Part shown: piece by piece, positions 1 to 5,555 of the stretch | How positions within the stretch are numbered: position 1 is the stretch's first letter | Layout: each line of letters begins with the position of its first letter | NCBI GenBank assembly: GCA_946061355.1 | Contig: CAMGRE010000107.1 | Location: forward strand, 1-8,499 | Length of the DNA stretch: 8,499 bases | Direction: 5' to 3' | DNA from: an uncultured bacterium | Lineage (GTDB): Bacteria; Bacillota; Clostridia; Lachnospirales; Lachnospiraceae | Position numbers and translations under genes: made by a program | The notes under the pieces: model-generated | What the model was told of the DNA's origin: nothing | The model's input: the letters and a program-made list of their open reading frames with translations, nothing else | The model's database searches: none

Positions 1-1222
1 TTGTATACAGGCTTGCGATCCGGGCCTTCCTGACCTCATCCTTATCCTTCATGATATCCTTGGGCTGTCCGCCTCCGCCGATACACCCGCCGGGACAGGT
101 CATCACTTCCACGAAGTGATACTGTTTCTCGCCGCTCTGGATCTGCCCAATCACTTTCTCGGCATTCGCCGTGCCGTACACGATCGCGACATTCACGTCC
201 AGATCTCCGACCTTAACGGTTGCCTCCTTGATCCCTTCATAGCCTCTGACCGGTTCAAAATGAAACAGCACATCCGGTGCGGGTTCCCCCGTAATATATT
301 CGTATGCCGTCCTGAGGGCAGCCTCCATAACACCGCCGGTGTTGCCGAAGATCACACCTGCTCCGGATGCCTCTCCCATCAATTTATCATAGTCCTGATC
401 CTCCAGAGAAGCAAAATCAATGCCTTCTTCCTTCGCCCACTTTGCAAGTTCTCTCGTGGTGATGACCATATCCATGTCCCGCATGTCCGGATCACCGTAA
501 TACTTCCCGGCATCGCTCATCTCATCCCTGCGGATCTCATACTTCTTGGCCGTACAGGGCGTCAGCGCCACATTCACGATTTTCTTCGGATCAAGCCCGA
601 CCTTCCTGGCAAAGTAAGTTTTGATCGTCGGCCCCTGCATACCGATCGGACTCTTGGCCGTAGAAATATTCGGCAGGATCTCCGGATGATAAATCTCCGC
701 ATATCTCACCCATGCCGGACAGCAGCTCGTAAACTGCGGAAGCGGCGCTGTCTGCTTCGTAACGCGCTCAATCAGTTCACTCGCCTCCTCAACGATCGTA
801 AGATCGGCGGAAAAATTGGTGTCAAGGACATAATCAACGCCAAGCTTCTTGAGCAGCGCAACCATCTTGCCCTGAACAAAACTTCCGTCGGGCATCCCGA
901 ACTCTTCCCCGAGCGCTGCCCTGACGGACGGCGAAGTGCTGACGATCACAACCTTATCCGGATTATCAACCGCATCCCGCACATTCTGATACTCATATTT
1001 CTCTGTGATGCTGTCCACAGGACATACATTGGCACACTGGCCGCAGTTGATACATACTGCCTTACCGTCTGTCTCATCAAAGGTGTACGTTCCATGCACG
1101 CCGATCTGTGTCGTACACACTTCCTTACACATACCGCATTTGATACATTTCTCCTCATCACGGCATATGCTCGGGTTGTCCTTCTCGATCGGAACACGAA
1201 CGTCAAGCGGTAAATGACTCAT
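1..1222 (-). CDS. hydA: [FeFe]-hydrogenase catalytic subunit, C-terminus beyond window edge
   Basis: This cytoplasmic iron-only hydrogenase should couple ferredoxin oxidation to H2 formation (or the reverse) in fermentation. The window holds 407 codons from the ATG at 1222-1220; the rest, probably about 50 residues, lies left of base 1. A GGGAGGG ribosome binding site at 1231-1237, 8 bases away, supports the start. Two ferredoxin-type 4Fe-4S motifs come first (Cys 26, 29, 32, 36 and Cys 57, 60, 63, 67). The H-cluster domain follows: L1 TSCCPAW at 165-171, L2 TPCTAKKYE at 221-229, and L3 with MTCPGGC at 374-380 then GGGGQP. By comparison with C. pasteurianum CpI, the proton-path residues Glu146, Glu149, Cys167 and Ser187 are kept. 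L2 normally begins with Met and has Thr221 here. The short layout with two clusters suggests a group B-like or simple monomeric enzyme rather than a multimeric bifurcating one. The symbol is generic; the family call is secure. Confidence 0.95.
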   Translation of the reverse strand, partial: MSHLPLDVRVPIEKDNPSICRDEEKCIKCGMCKEVCTTQIGVHGTYTFDETDGKAVCINCGQCANVCPVDSITEKYEYQNVRDAVDNPDKVVIVSTSPSVRAALGEEFGMPDGSFVQGKMVALLKKLGVDYVLDTNFSADLTIVEEASELIERVTKQTAPLPQFTSCCPAWVRYAEIYHPEILPNISTAKSPIGMQGPTIKTYFARKVGLDPKKIVNVALTPCTAKKYEIRRDEMSDAGKYYGDPDMRDMDMVITTRELAKWAKEEGIDFASLEDQDYDKLMGEASGAGVIFGNTGGVMEAALRTAYEYITGEPAPDVLFHFEPVRGYEGIKEATVKVGDLDVNVAIVYGTANAEKVIGQIQSGEKQYHFVEVMTCPGGCIGGGGQPKDIMKDKDEVRKARIASLYT

Positions 1223-1304
1223 AGACCAAACCCTCCCAATCATACATTTTGCATAATTCATCCACTGCAATATTTTTCTATCTATTACAGGAATGATTTC
1301 TATT

Positions 1305-1334
1305 ATTATAATATAAAAAAGAGGGTTTTGTCAC
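1305..1334 (-). promoter_or_regulatory. Promoter of the [FeFe]-hydrogenase gene
   Basis: On the minus strand there is a GTGACA -35 box (1334-1329), an 18-base spacer and a perfect TATAAT -10 box (1310-1305). This would start transcription near 1298 and leave a leader of about 75 bases before the hydrogenase ATG. It lies just downstream of the feo terminator, so the hydrogenase is likely its own transcription unit. The stretch above the -35 box (1335-1370) is AT-rich and could act as an UP element. Predicted from sequence only. Confidence 0.65.
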
Positions 1335-1380
1335 GCAATTTGTAAATTTTTCAAGGAATTTTCAATACCTCTTCCACTAT

Positions 1381-1411
1381 AAAAAGGAGGAATCCGTTCG
1401 ATTCCTCCTTT
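1381..1411 (-). terminator. Rho-independent terminator of the feo operon
   Basis: A 12-bp perfect stem (1400-1411 with 1383-1394) closes a 5-base loop at 1395-1399. Read on the minus strand it runs straight into five T residues (1385-1381). It starts 27 bases after the stop codon of the small Cys-rich gene. Read on the plus strand there is no T tract of note, so it acts on minus-strand transcripts. It separates the feo operon from the hydrogenase promoter. Confidence 0.88.
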
Positions 1412-1437
1412 CCGTACTATTGCTTAAACAACTTTTG

Positions 1438-1575
1438 TTAATGACAATGTCCTCCGCAGTGCTTGCAGTCGCAGCCGCACTGTAAAGATTTGCCGTTTTT
1501 CTTATCTCTGATCATGCTTCTGATAATAAGCGCAATCACGATGACCAGTGCTACACCTACGATAAATGTTGCCAT
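1438..1575 (-). CDS. FeoB-associated Cys-rich membrane protein (45 aa)
   Basis: This small gene encodes 45 residues. Residues 3-19 are a strongly hydrophobic segment (TFIVGVALVIVIALIIR region), so it is probably a single-pass membrane peptide. A short basic stretch (RDKKNGK) follows, then a tail with Cys 33, 35, 37, 40 and 44 and His 39, 43 and 45, that is 8 possible metal ligands in 13 residues. This layout, directly downstream of feoB, is that of the FeoB_associated Cys-rich family found in many Firmicutes. The family is thought to help iron transport, perhaps as a metal handover site, but its biochemistry is not settled. A GGGAG ribosome binding site lies just upstream and the gap to the feoB stop is 35 bases, so it is cotranscribed. 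The terminator follows at 1411-1381. Confidence 0.9.
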   Translation of the reverse strand: MATFIVGVALVIVIALIIRSMIRDKKNGKSLQCGCDCKHCGGHCH

Positions 1576-1610
1576 CTTCTCTCCCATCTGCCACTGACAG
1601 CGGCTCACAG

Positions 1611-3773
1611 TTATGCTTTTGCCATTCCTTTCACACTTGTCTTCAATGTCTTACTCTGTTTGTATGGCCGAAACAACAGATACAGCAGGCCGATTACCAA
1701 CAGGAACGCCACAACCGTTCCGATCCCGAATGTGCCCGTGGTGATGAGCGTGCCGATCTGGTATATGCACATGGATACGATATAAGCCATCACACACTGA
1801 TAACTGATCGCGAACCAGAACCACTTCGCGTTATTCATCTCTCTCTTGATCGCACCCATCGCTGCAAAACACGGTGCGCACAGAAGGTTAAATACGAGGA
1901 ATCCGTAAGCCGCGACCGGTGTCATAACGCTCGCAAGACTTCCCCATACTTCCGCGCCGTCTTCCGCAACTTCCGCAAAGCCGAACAGCAGTCCGAAGGT
2001 TGCAACCACATTCTCCTTGGCGATGAGTCCCGTAACGGCTGCAACTGCCATCTTCCAGCCTTCTCCCGCCTGTGTCCAGCCAAGAGGAGCAAAGATCCAG
2101 GAGATCGCGCTTCCGATCAATGCCAGGATACTCTCATCCAGCTGTTCCGCTTCCAGCATGCCGAAGCCGCCATCCGTCCAGCCAAAGCTCATTAAGAACC
2201 ACAGAACGATCGTCGATAACAGGATGATCGTTCCCGCCTTCTTGATGAAGGACCAGCCGCGCTCCCACATGCTCCTGAGCACGTTGCCAGCTGTGGGCCA
2301 GTGATATGCCGGCAGTTCCATCACGAAGGGAGCCGGATCTCCGGAAAACATTCTCGTCTTTTTTAAGATAACGCCGGAGCAGATGATCGCTGCAACACCC
2401 ACGAAATAAGCGCTCCATGATACCCATCCCGCATTACCGAAGAACGCACCTGCGATGAGTGCGATGATCGGAAGTTTCGCCCCACAGGGTACAAAGGTCG
2501 TTGTCATGATCGTCATCTTGCGGTCACGATCATTCTCAATGGTACGGGATGCCATGATACCGGGCACGCCGCAGCCGCTTCCGATCAGCATCGGAATAAA
2601 GGATTTACCGGAAAGTCCGAACTTGCGGAAAATACGATCCATGATGAACGCCACACGCGCCATATAGCCGCAGCTCTCCAGGAATGCCAGGAAAATGAAC
2701 AGCACCAGCATCTGAGGCACGAATCCGAGCACCGCACCCACACCGGAAATGATACCATCTACGATCAGTCCTGTCAGCCAGTCTGCACAGCCGATCCCCT
2801 CAAAGAAGCTCTGTGCCCCCGGAACGATCCACTCTCCGAACAATGTGTCATTGGTCCATCCGGTAAGCCAGTCGCCGACCGTTGTGACAGATACATAATA
2901 GACAACAAACATGACCAGCGCAAAGATCGGAAGCGCCGCCCACCGGTTCGTGACGATCCGGTCGATCTTATCAGAAGTCGTCAGCTTTTCCTTGCAAACC
3001 TTTGTGACGCACTCGCCGATGATTGAAGAGATATATACATACCGTTCATTGGTGATGATGCTTTCCGTATCGTCATCAAAGGCTTCTTCCATCCGGCTGA
3101 TCTCCTCTGACACATCCGGCACGGATTTCATCTGTTCCTGAATCTTATCATCCTTCTCCAACAGCTTAATCGCAAAGAACCGTTTCTGTTCTTCCGGGAT
3201 CGAGCTGTCCAGCTTATTCTCGACTGCCGTGATTACTTCTTCCGCTTTCTCTGAAAAGGTATGCACTCTTGTGACGGCTGCCTTCTTCTGTGCAAGCGCC
3301 ACTGCCTTCTCTGCCGCTTTCTGAATGCCCGTTCCCTTTAACGCCGAGATCTCGATCACTTCACAGCCCAGCTTTTTGCTGAGCTTATCTGTGTGGATCA
3401 CATCTCCTGACTTCTCCAGTACATCCGCCATGTTGACCGCCATCACAACCGGAATGCCAAGCTCCATGATCTGTGTTGACAGATACAGATTTCTCTCAAT
3501 ATTTGTGCCATCCACGATATTAATGATGGCGTCCGGTCTCTCCCCAATCAGATAATTTCTGGCAACCACTTCCTCCAGCGTGTATGGTGACAGGGAGTAG
3601 ATACCCGGTAAGTCCATGATCACAACATCTTTATGTCCTTTTAACTTACCTTCCTTCTTTTCAACGGTTACACCCGGCCAGTTCCCAACGAACTGATTGG
3701 ATCCGGTCAGTGCATTGAACAACGTTGTCTTTCCGCTGTTCGGATTCCCTGCAAGTGCAATTTTTACTGACAT
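1611..3773 (-). CDS. feoB: Ferrous iron transporter FeoB
   Basis: This inner-membrane Fe(II) transporter has an N-terminal G-protein domain; at 720 residues it is within the usual range of the family. The GTPase motifs are intact: G1 GNPNSGKT at 9-16, G3 DLPG at 54-57, G4 NMAD at 114-117 and G5 SALKG at 143-147. A helical GDI-like spacer covers about 165-265. The membrane part starts near 281 and has two Gate-type halves with conserved signatures: GSGCGVPG around 398-405, FVPCGAKLP around 427-435 and CAPCFAAMGA around 632-641. The Cys residues in these are thought to sit on the iron path. There is no fused FeoA or FeoC domain. The start is set by AAAGGAG (3788-3782), 8 bases before the ATG. 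Two feoA genes lie upstream and the Cys-rich helper gene downstream. A DtxR-type site in the leader suggests iron control. Confidence 0.98.
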   Translation of the reverse strand: MSVKIALAGNPNSGKTTLFNALTGSNQFVGNWPGVTVEKKEGKLKGHKDVVIMDLPGIYSLSPYTLEEVVARNYLIGERPDAIINIVDGTNIERNLYLSTQIMELGIPVVMAVNMADVLEKSGDVIHTDKLSKKLGCEVIEISALKGTGIQKAAEKAVALAQKKAAVTRVHTFSEKAEEVITAVENKLDSSIPEEQKRFFAIKLLEKDDKIQEQMKSVPDVSEEISRMEEAFDDDTESIITNERYVYISSIIGECVTKVCKEKLTTSDKIDRIVTNRWAALPIFALVMFVVYYVSVTTVGDWLTGWTNDTLFGEWIVPGAQSFFEGIGCADWLTGLIVDGIISGVGAVLGFVPQMLVLFIFLAFLESCGYMARVAFIMDRIFRKFGLSGKSFIPMLIGSGCGVPGIMASRTIENDRDRKMTIMTTTFVPCGAKLPIIALIAGAFFGNAGWVSWSAYFVGVAAIICSGVILKKTRMFSGDPAPFVMELPAYHWPTAGNVLRSMWERGWSFIKKAGTIILLSTIVLWFLMSFGWTDGGFGMLEAEQLDESILALIGSAISWIFAPLGWTQAGEGWKMAVAAVTGLIAKENVVATFGLLFGFAEVAEDGAEVWGSLASVMTPVAAYGFLVFNLLCAPCFAAMGAIKREMNNAKWFWFAISYQCVMAYIVSMCIYQIGTLITTGTFGIGTVVAFLLVIGLLYLLFRPYKQSKTLKTSVKGMAKA

Positions 3774-3794
3774 CGTCTTTTCTCCTTTATTCCG

Positions 3795-3830
3795 GTTAGT
3801 TTATCTTTATTTATATTAGTTTCTACTAAC
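3795..3830. promoter_or_regulatory. Candidate DtxR/MntR-type operator ahead of feoB
   Basis: The gap between the second feoA and feoB holds the inverted repeat TTAGT-N4-ACTAA (3816-3829). It has the same TTAG-N6-CTAA geometry as the repeat over the operon promoter. A further TTAG half-site lies at 3796-3799, so half-sites fall at 3796, 3816 and 3826, in 10-bp steps with a degenerate one (TTTA) at 3806. GTTAGT at 3795-3800 and ACTAAC at 3825-3830 also form the outer arms of a possible hairpin. A weak minus-strand promoter could overlap the site, but no convincing -35/-10 pair is present. A metalloregulator binding here could act as roadblock or set the feoB level separately. Function is inferred. 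Confidence 0.5.
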
Positions 3831-3868
3831 TTCCGGCCAAAAAAAATTACTCGACCGGCACAAACCAT

Positions 3869-4090
3869 TTACTCCACAACGATCATTTCCGCGTCCGCTT
3901 TTCTGATGGAAAGCTCATAGCCACGGACGGTAACTTCTATCGGGTCTCCGAGGGGTGCTACCTTTCTCACATAGACATCCACTCCCTTTGTGATGCCCAT
4001 ATCCATGATTCTTCTCTTGACCGGTCCCTCTCCCGTAAGCTTTGCAACCTTAACAGTCTGACCGCAGGAAATTTCCTTTAATGTCTTCAT
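3869..4090 (-). CDS. feoA: FeoA domain protein (second copy, 73 aa)
   Basis: This small cytoplasmic SH3-like protein is of the FeoA type that works with FeoB in Fe(II) uptake. The 73 residues match the family well: LKEISCGQTVKVAKL at the start, RRIMDMGITKGVDV in the middle (26-39) and the hallmark APLGDPIEV with VRGYELSIRK at about 45-64. The reading frame is open back to 4171, but the ATG at 4090-4088 gives a normal FeoA N-terminus and has an AAAGGA-type ribosome binding site upstream. The longer version would overlap the preceding feoA and add a non-FeoA sequence. It lies 40 bases after the first feoA and 95 bases before feoB. It is the more canonical of the two copies and the likelier direct FeoB partner, which is an inference. 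Confidence 0.93.
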   Translation of the reverse strand: MKTLKEISCGQTVKVAKLTGEGPVKRRIMDMGITKGVDVYVRKVAPLGDPIEVTVRGYELSIRKADAEMIVVE

Positions 4091-4130
4091 CCTTCCTATT
4101 CCTTTCTGCTTTTTCAGGTTTTTGTGATGC

Positions 4131-4343
4131 CTAAACCATAATCTTGTTTGCCATGTCCTTGCCGACAGCAACTCTGGAATCTTTTACATTTACGATCAGA
4201 TTGCCTCCCGCCTCAGATACAACTGTCACAACACCACCTGCCACAAAGCCCAGGTTCTCTAAGAATCTCCTGGTCTCCTCTTTTCCTCCGACTCTCTTAA
4301 TCGTGTTTGTCTCTCCGGCACTCATCATTGTCAGCGGCATCAT
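4131..4343 (-). CDS. feoA: FeoA domain protein (first copy, 70 aa)
   Basis: This is the first gene of the feo operon and encodes a 70-residue FeoA-type protein. Typical parts are ETNTIKRVGGKEETRRFLENLGF (11-33) followed by VTVVSEAGGNLIVNVKDSRVAV (39-60). It differs strongly from the second FeoA: it lacks the APLGDP loop and has SEAGGNL at that place. Tandem unlike feoA genes are common in Clostridia. One copy may regulate or stabilise FeoB rather than duplicate the other. The start is ambiguous by one codon: two ATGs stand in a row (4343 and 4340), and the AAGGGG ribosome binding site is 4 bases from the first and 7 from the second, so translation may begin at the second. Confidence 0.92.
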   Translation of the reverse strand: MMPLTMMSAGETNTIKRVGGKEETRRFLENLGFVAGGVVTVVSEAGGNLIVNVKDSRVAVGKDMANKIMV

Positions 4344-4391
4344 CTCACCCCTTCTTTCTCATATCAATTGAGAATTTTTTTCTTTTCATTG

Positions 4392-4416
4392 GTTAGAATA
4401 CTCTAACTTTCATTAG
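4392..4416. promoter_or_regulatory. DtxR/MntR/IdeR-type operator over the feo -10 box
   Basis: GTTAGA-ATAC-TCTAAC (4392-4407) is a perfect 6-bp inverted repeat with a 4-base centre, and it fully covers the -10 box. The core TTAG-N6-CTAA spacing equals that of known DtxR and MntR operators. A third half-site, TTAG at 4413-4416, continues the same 10-bp phase (4393, 4403, 4413). Binding here would block RNA polymerase, as expected for repression of iron uptake when Fe(II) is plentiful. The repeat is seen directly; the regulator is inferred from family knowledge and is not encoded in this window. Confidence 0.72.
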
Positions 4417-4423
4417 TTGTCAA
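4395..4423 (-). promoter_or_regulatory. Promoter of the feoA-feoA-feoB operon
   Basis: On the minus strand a perfect TTGACA -35 box (4423-4418), a 17-base spacer and a TATTCT -10 box (4400-4395) form a near-consensus sigma-70/SigA promoter. Transcription would start near 4388, giving a leader of about 45 bases. The -35 box lies only 5 bases after the stop codon of the DUF1848 gene. Confidence 0.82.
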
Positions 4424-4428
4424 TTACT

Positions 4429-5379
4429 TTATTGAGTTTTTTTATCAAACAAACTCATCTGTGTCATTTTCAGCGATCTCACCTTACGCTCCGTAATGAC
4501 GTCCTGATCCGTTATCCTGCTGCACAGGATCGGCGAATCGGGATCGTAGAGTGCGTAGTTCTCCCTAACTCTGCCCACGGAATCATTCGCATAGCAATAC
4601 TTGCAGCCGTTTTGACAGGTATGATAGGTCCCGACCTCCACACTCTCAATACAGCCGCATTCCTTCCGCTGGTTTTTATCCTTTGAAGCGCTTATCTTAT
4701 AGCCGATGATCCGCTCGATCAACTGTTTATCAATACAGCTGTTGTGCTCAATCCCACATGCTGCCAGGTCAATCGCTTCCGCACAGGAAGCAATCTTCAT
4801 CCCGTTTTGTCCGGCGATCTGCGAAAGTCCGGAAGCAAATTTTGTAAGCGCCTCTTTCTCCGGATCGACCATGCATATTCCCTGCATGTTCTTCCTTGTC
4901 TTGGCATACAGATCAACAAAACTGATCACCACCCGTTCGGTATAGCCGCGCAATGCTCCCGCGATCTCGCCAAATGCCCTGACATGATAAGCTTCGGTAT
5001 AGCGCTCCGTAAACAGAATGGGATCATATCTCCAGATGACTTTTCCCTTTCCGATCCCGCGGGACAGTTCCCGGAAAGCTTCGATGAGCACTGTCCTCTT
5101 ATCGGGCAGATTCGGCTCAATATCTTTCCCGTATCCGGTCAGTGTAAATTGAAAATAGTAAGGATACTCCCACAGTTCCTCCAGCCTGTCCATCAGGGGC
5201 AGCGGATTCTTGGTCCAGAACACAATACAGTCCACCAGCTCCGGAGACAGATCGATCCTGCTGACCTGATGAGCGTTCATGGGATTCCTGACACACAGAA
5301 ACCCCTCCCTGATCCGATTCAGAAACCACTCCGAGTAATAATTCGGAATATCCGTCCGCCTGCTCACACTTAAGATCAT
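4429..5379 (-). CDS. DUF1848 family protein with C-terminal radical-SAM-like cysteine motif
   Basis: This 316-residue protein of unknown function fits the DUF1848 family. Visible family signatures are SVSRRTDIP near the N-terminus (4-12), VFWTKNP (53-59), WRYDPI (116-121) and a C-terminal Cys cluster: CGC at 241-243 and CQNGCKYC at 255-262 followed by YAN. The CX3CX2C spacing is that of the 4Fe-4S site of radical SAM enzymes, but there it sits near the N-terminus. A role in iron-sulfur or radical chemistry is plausible but unproven. No signal peptide or membrane segment is seen. The start is supported by AGGAG 7 bases upstream. The gene ends 5 bases before the feo -35 box with no terminator between, so readthrough into feo is possible. 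It is divergent from the AraC regulator. Confidence 0.9.
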   Translation of the reverse strand: MILSVSRRTDIPNYYSEWFLNRIREGFLCVRNPMNAHQVSRIDLSPELVDCIVFWTKNPLPLMDRLEELWEYPYYFQFTLTGYGKDIEPNLPDKRTVLIEAFRELSRGIGKGKVIWRYDPILFTERYTEAYHVRAFGEIAGALRGYTERVVISFVDLYAKTRKNMQGICMVDPEKEALTKFASGLSQIAGQNGMKIASCAEAIDLAACGIEHNSCIDKQLIERIIGYKISASKDKNQRKECGCIESVEVGTYHTCQNGCKYCYANDSVGRVRENYALYDPDSPILCSRITDQDVITERKVRSLKMTQMSLFDKKTQ

Positions 5380-5422
5380 AATCGCACTCCTGTCATATGC
5401 TGTAAATTCCCCTGTCTGATAA

Positions 5423-5452
5423 AGTATACACCATGGGCGTCTATGGTTTCAA
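5423..5452 (-). promoter_or_regulatory. Candidate promoter of the DUF1848 gene
   Basis: On the minus strand TTGAAA (5452-5447), an 18-base spacer and TATACT (5428-5423) form a fair promoter about 45 bases above the DUF1848 start codon. The spacer is almost filled by a small inverted repeat, ACCAT-N8-ATGGT (5430-5447), which could be an operator. Confidence 0.55.
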
Positions 5453-5483
5453 AGGTGTGGTAAATAATTTCTATATTTAAGAT

Positions 5484-5521
5484 AAAAAGTGATATTATCT
5501 GCTCAAAAAGTGTGATATGAT
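5484..5521 (+). promoter_or_regulatory. Candidate promoter region of the AraC/ABC operon with 21-bp direct repeat
   Basis: AAAAAGTG occurs at 5484-5491 and again at 5505-5512, exactly 21 bp apart, or two helical turns. Each copy runs into an extended -10-like element, TGATATTAT (5490-5498) and TGATATGAT (5513-5521). Neither -10 has a good -35 box at 16-18 bases. A promoter with weak -35 and direct repeats with about 21-bp period is typical of sites bound by AraC-family activators, so autoregulation by the adjacent regulator is likely. This is inference from pattern only. Confidence 0.5.
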
Positions 5522-5531
5522 TGCACAATCA
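5518..5531. promoter_or_regulatory. 14-bp palindrome at the start of the AraC/ABC transcript
   Basis: TGATTG-CA-CAATCA has perfect 6-bp arms around a 2-base centre. It overlaps the second -10 element and the likely transcription start, and ends 10 bases before the ribosome binding site. Its place fits an operator for a repressor, or a weak hairpin in the leader. Confidence 0.4.
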
Positions 5532-5541
5532 CAAAAGATTT

Positions 5542-5546
5542 GGAGG
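5542..5546 (+). promoter_or_regulatory. Ribosome binding site that fixes the AraC regulator start
   Basis: GGAGG sits 9 bases before the ATG at 5556. The frame is also open to an ATG at 5517, but that codon lies within the promoter and palindrome region and has no such site, so 5556 is chosen. Confidence 0.8.
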
Positions 5547-5555
5547 TGCATTCAC

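Noticed and set aside
116..1213. Long plus-strand open frame of 365 codons
   Set aside because: It lies opposite the hydrogenase gene, has no recognisable domain, and the minus-strand frame encodes all hydrogenase motifs with a promoter and ribosome binding site.
1383..1411. The terminator hairpin acting on the plus strand
   Set aside because: No T tract follows in that direction and there is no plus-strand gene to end there.
1566..2195. Plus-strand open frame of 209 codons inside feoB
   Set aside because: Antisense shadow of a clear feoB gene; the product is low-complexity and unlike any protein family.
3792..3836. Hairpin between the second feoA and feoB as a terminator
   Set aside because: The outer arms (CCGGTTAGT and ACTAACttCCGG) pair imperfectly around a 24-base loop and no T tract follows on the minus strand. 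The half-site reading explains it better.
4091..4171. Longer N-terminus for the second FeoA (start at 4171)
   Set aside because: It would overlap the first feoA and add 27 residues unlike FeoA; the ATG at 4090 gives the normal family start.
4744..5373. Plus-strand open frame of 209 codons opposite the DUF1848 gene
   Set aside because: Antisense shadow; the minus-strand frame has the family signatures and a ribosome binding site.
5511..5533. CRP-type site TGTGAT...ATCACA
   Set aside because: The half-sites are 11 bases apart, too far for the usual CRP spacing of TGTGA-N6-TCACA. Kept only as a generic palindrome.
5517..5555. Upstream start for the AraC regulator at 5517
   Set aside because: That ATG falls in the -10 and palindrome region with no ribosome binding site; GGAGG points to 5556.
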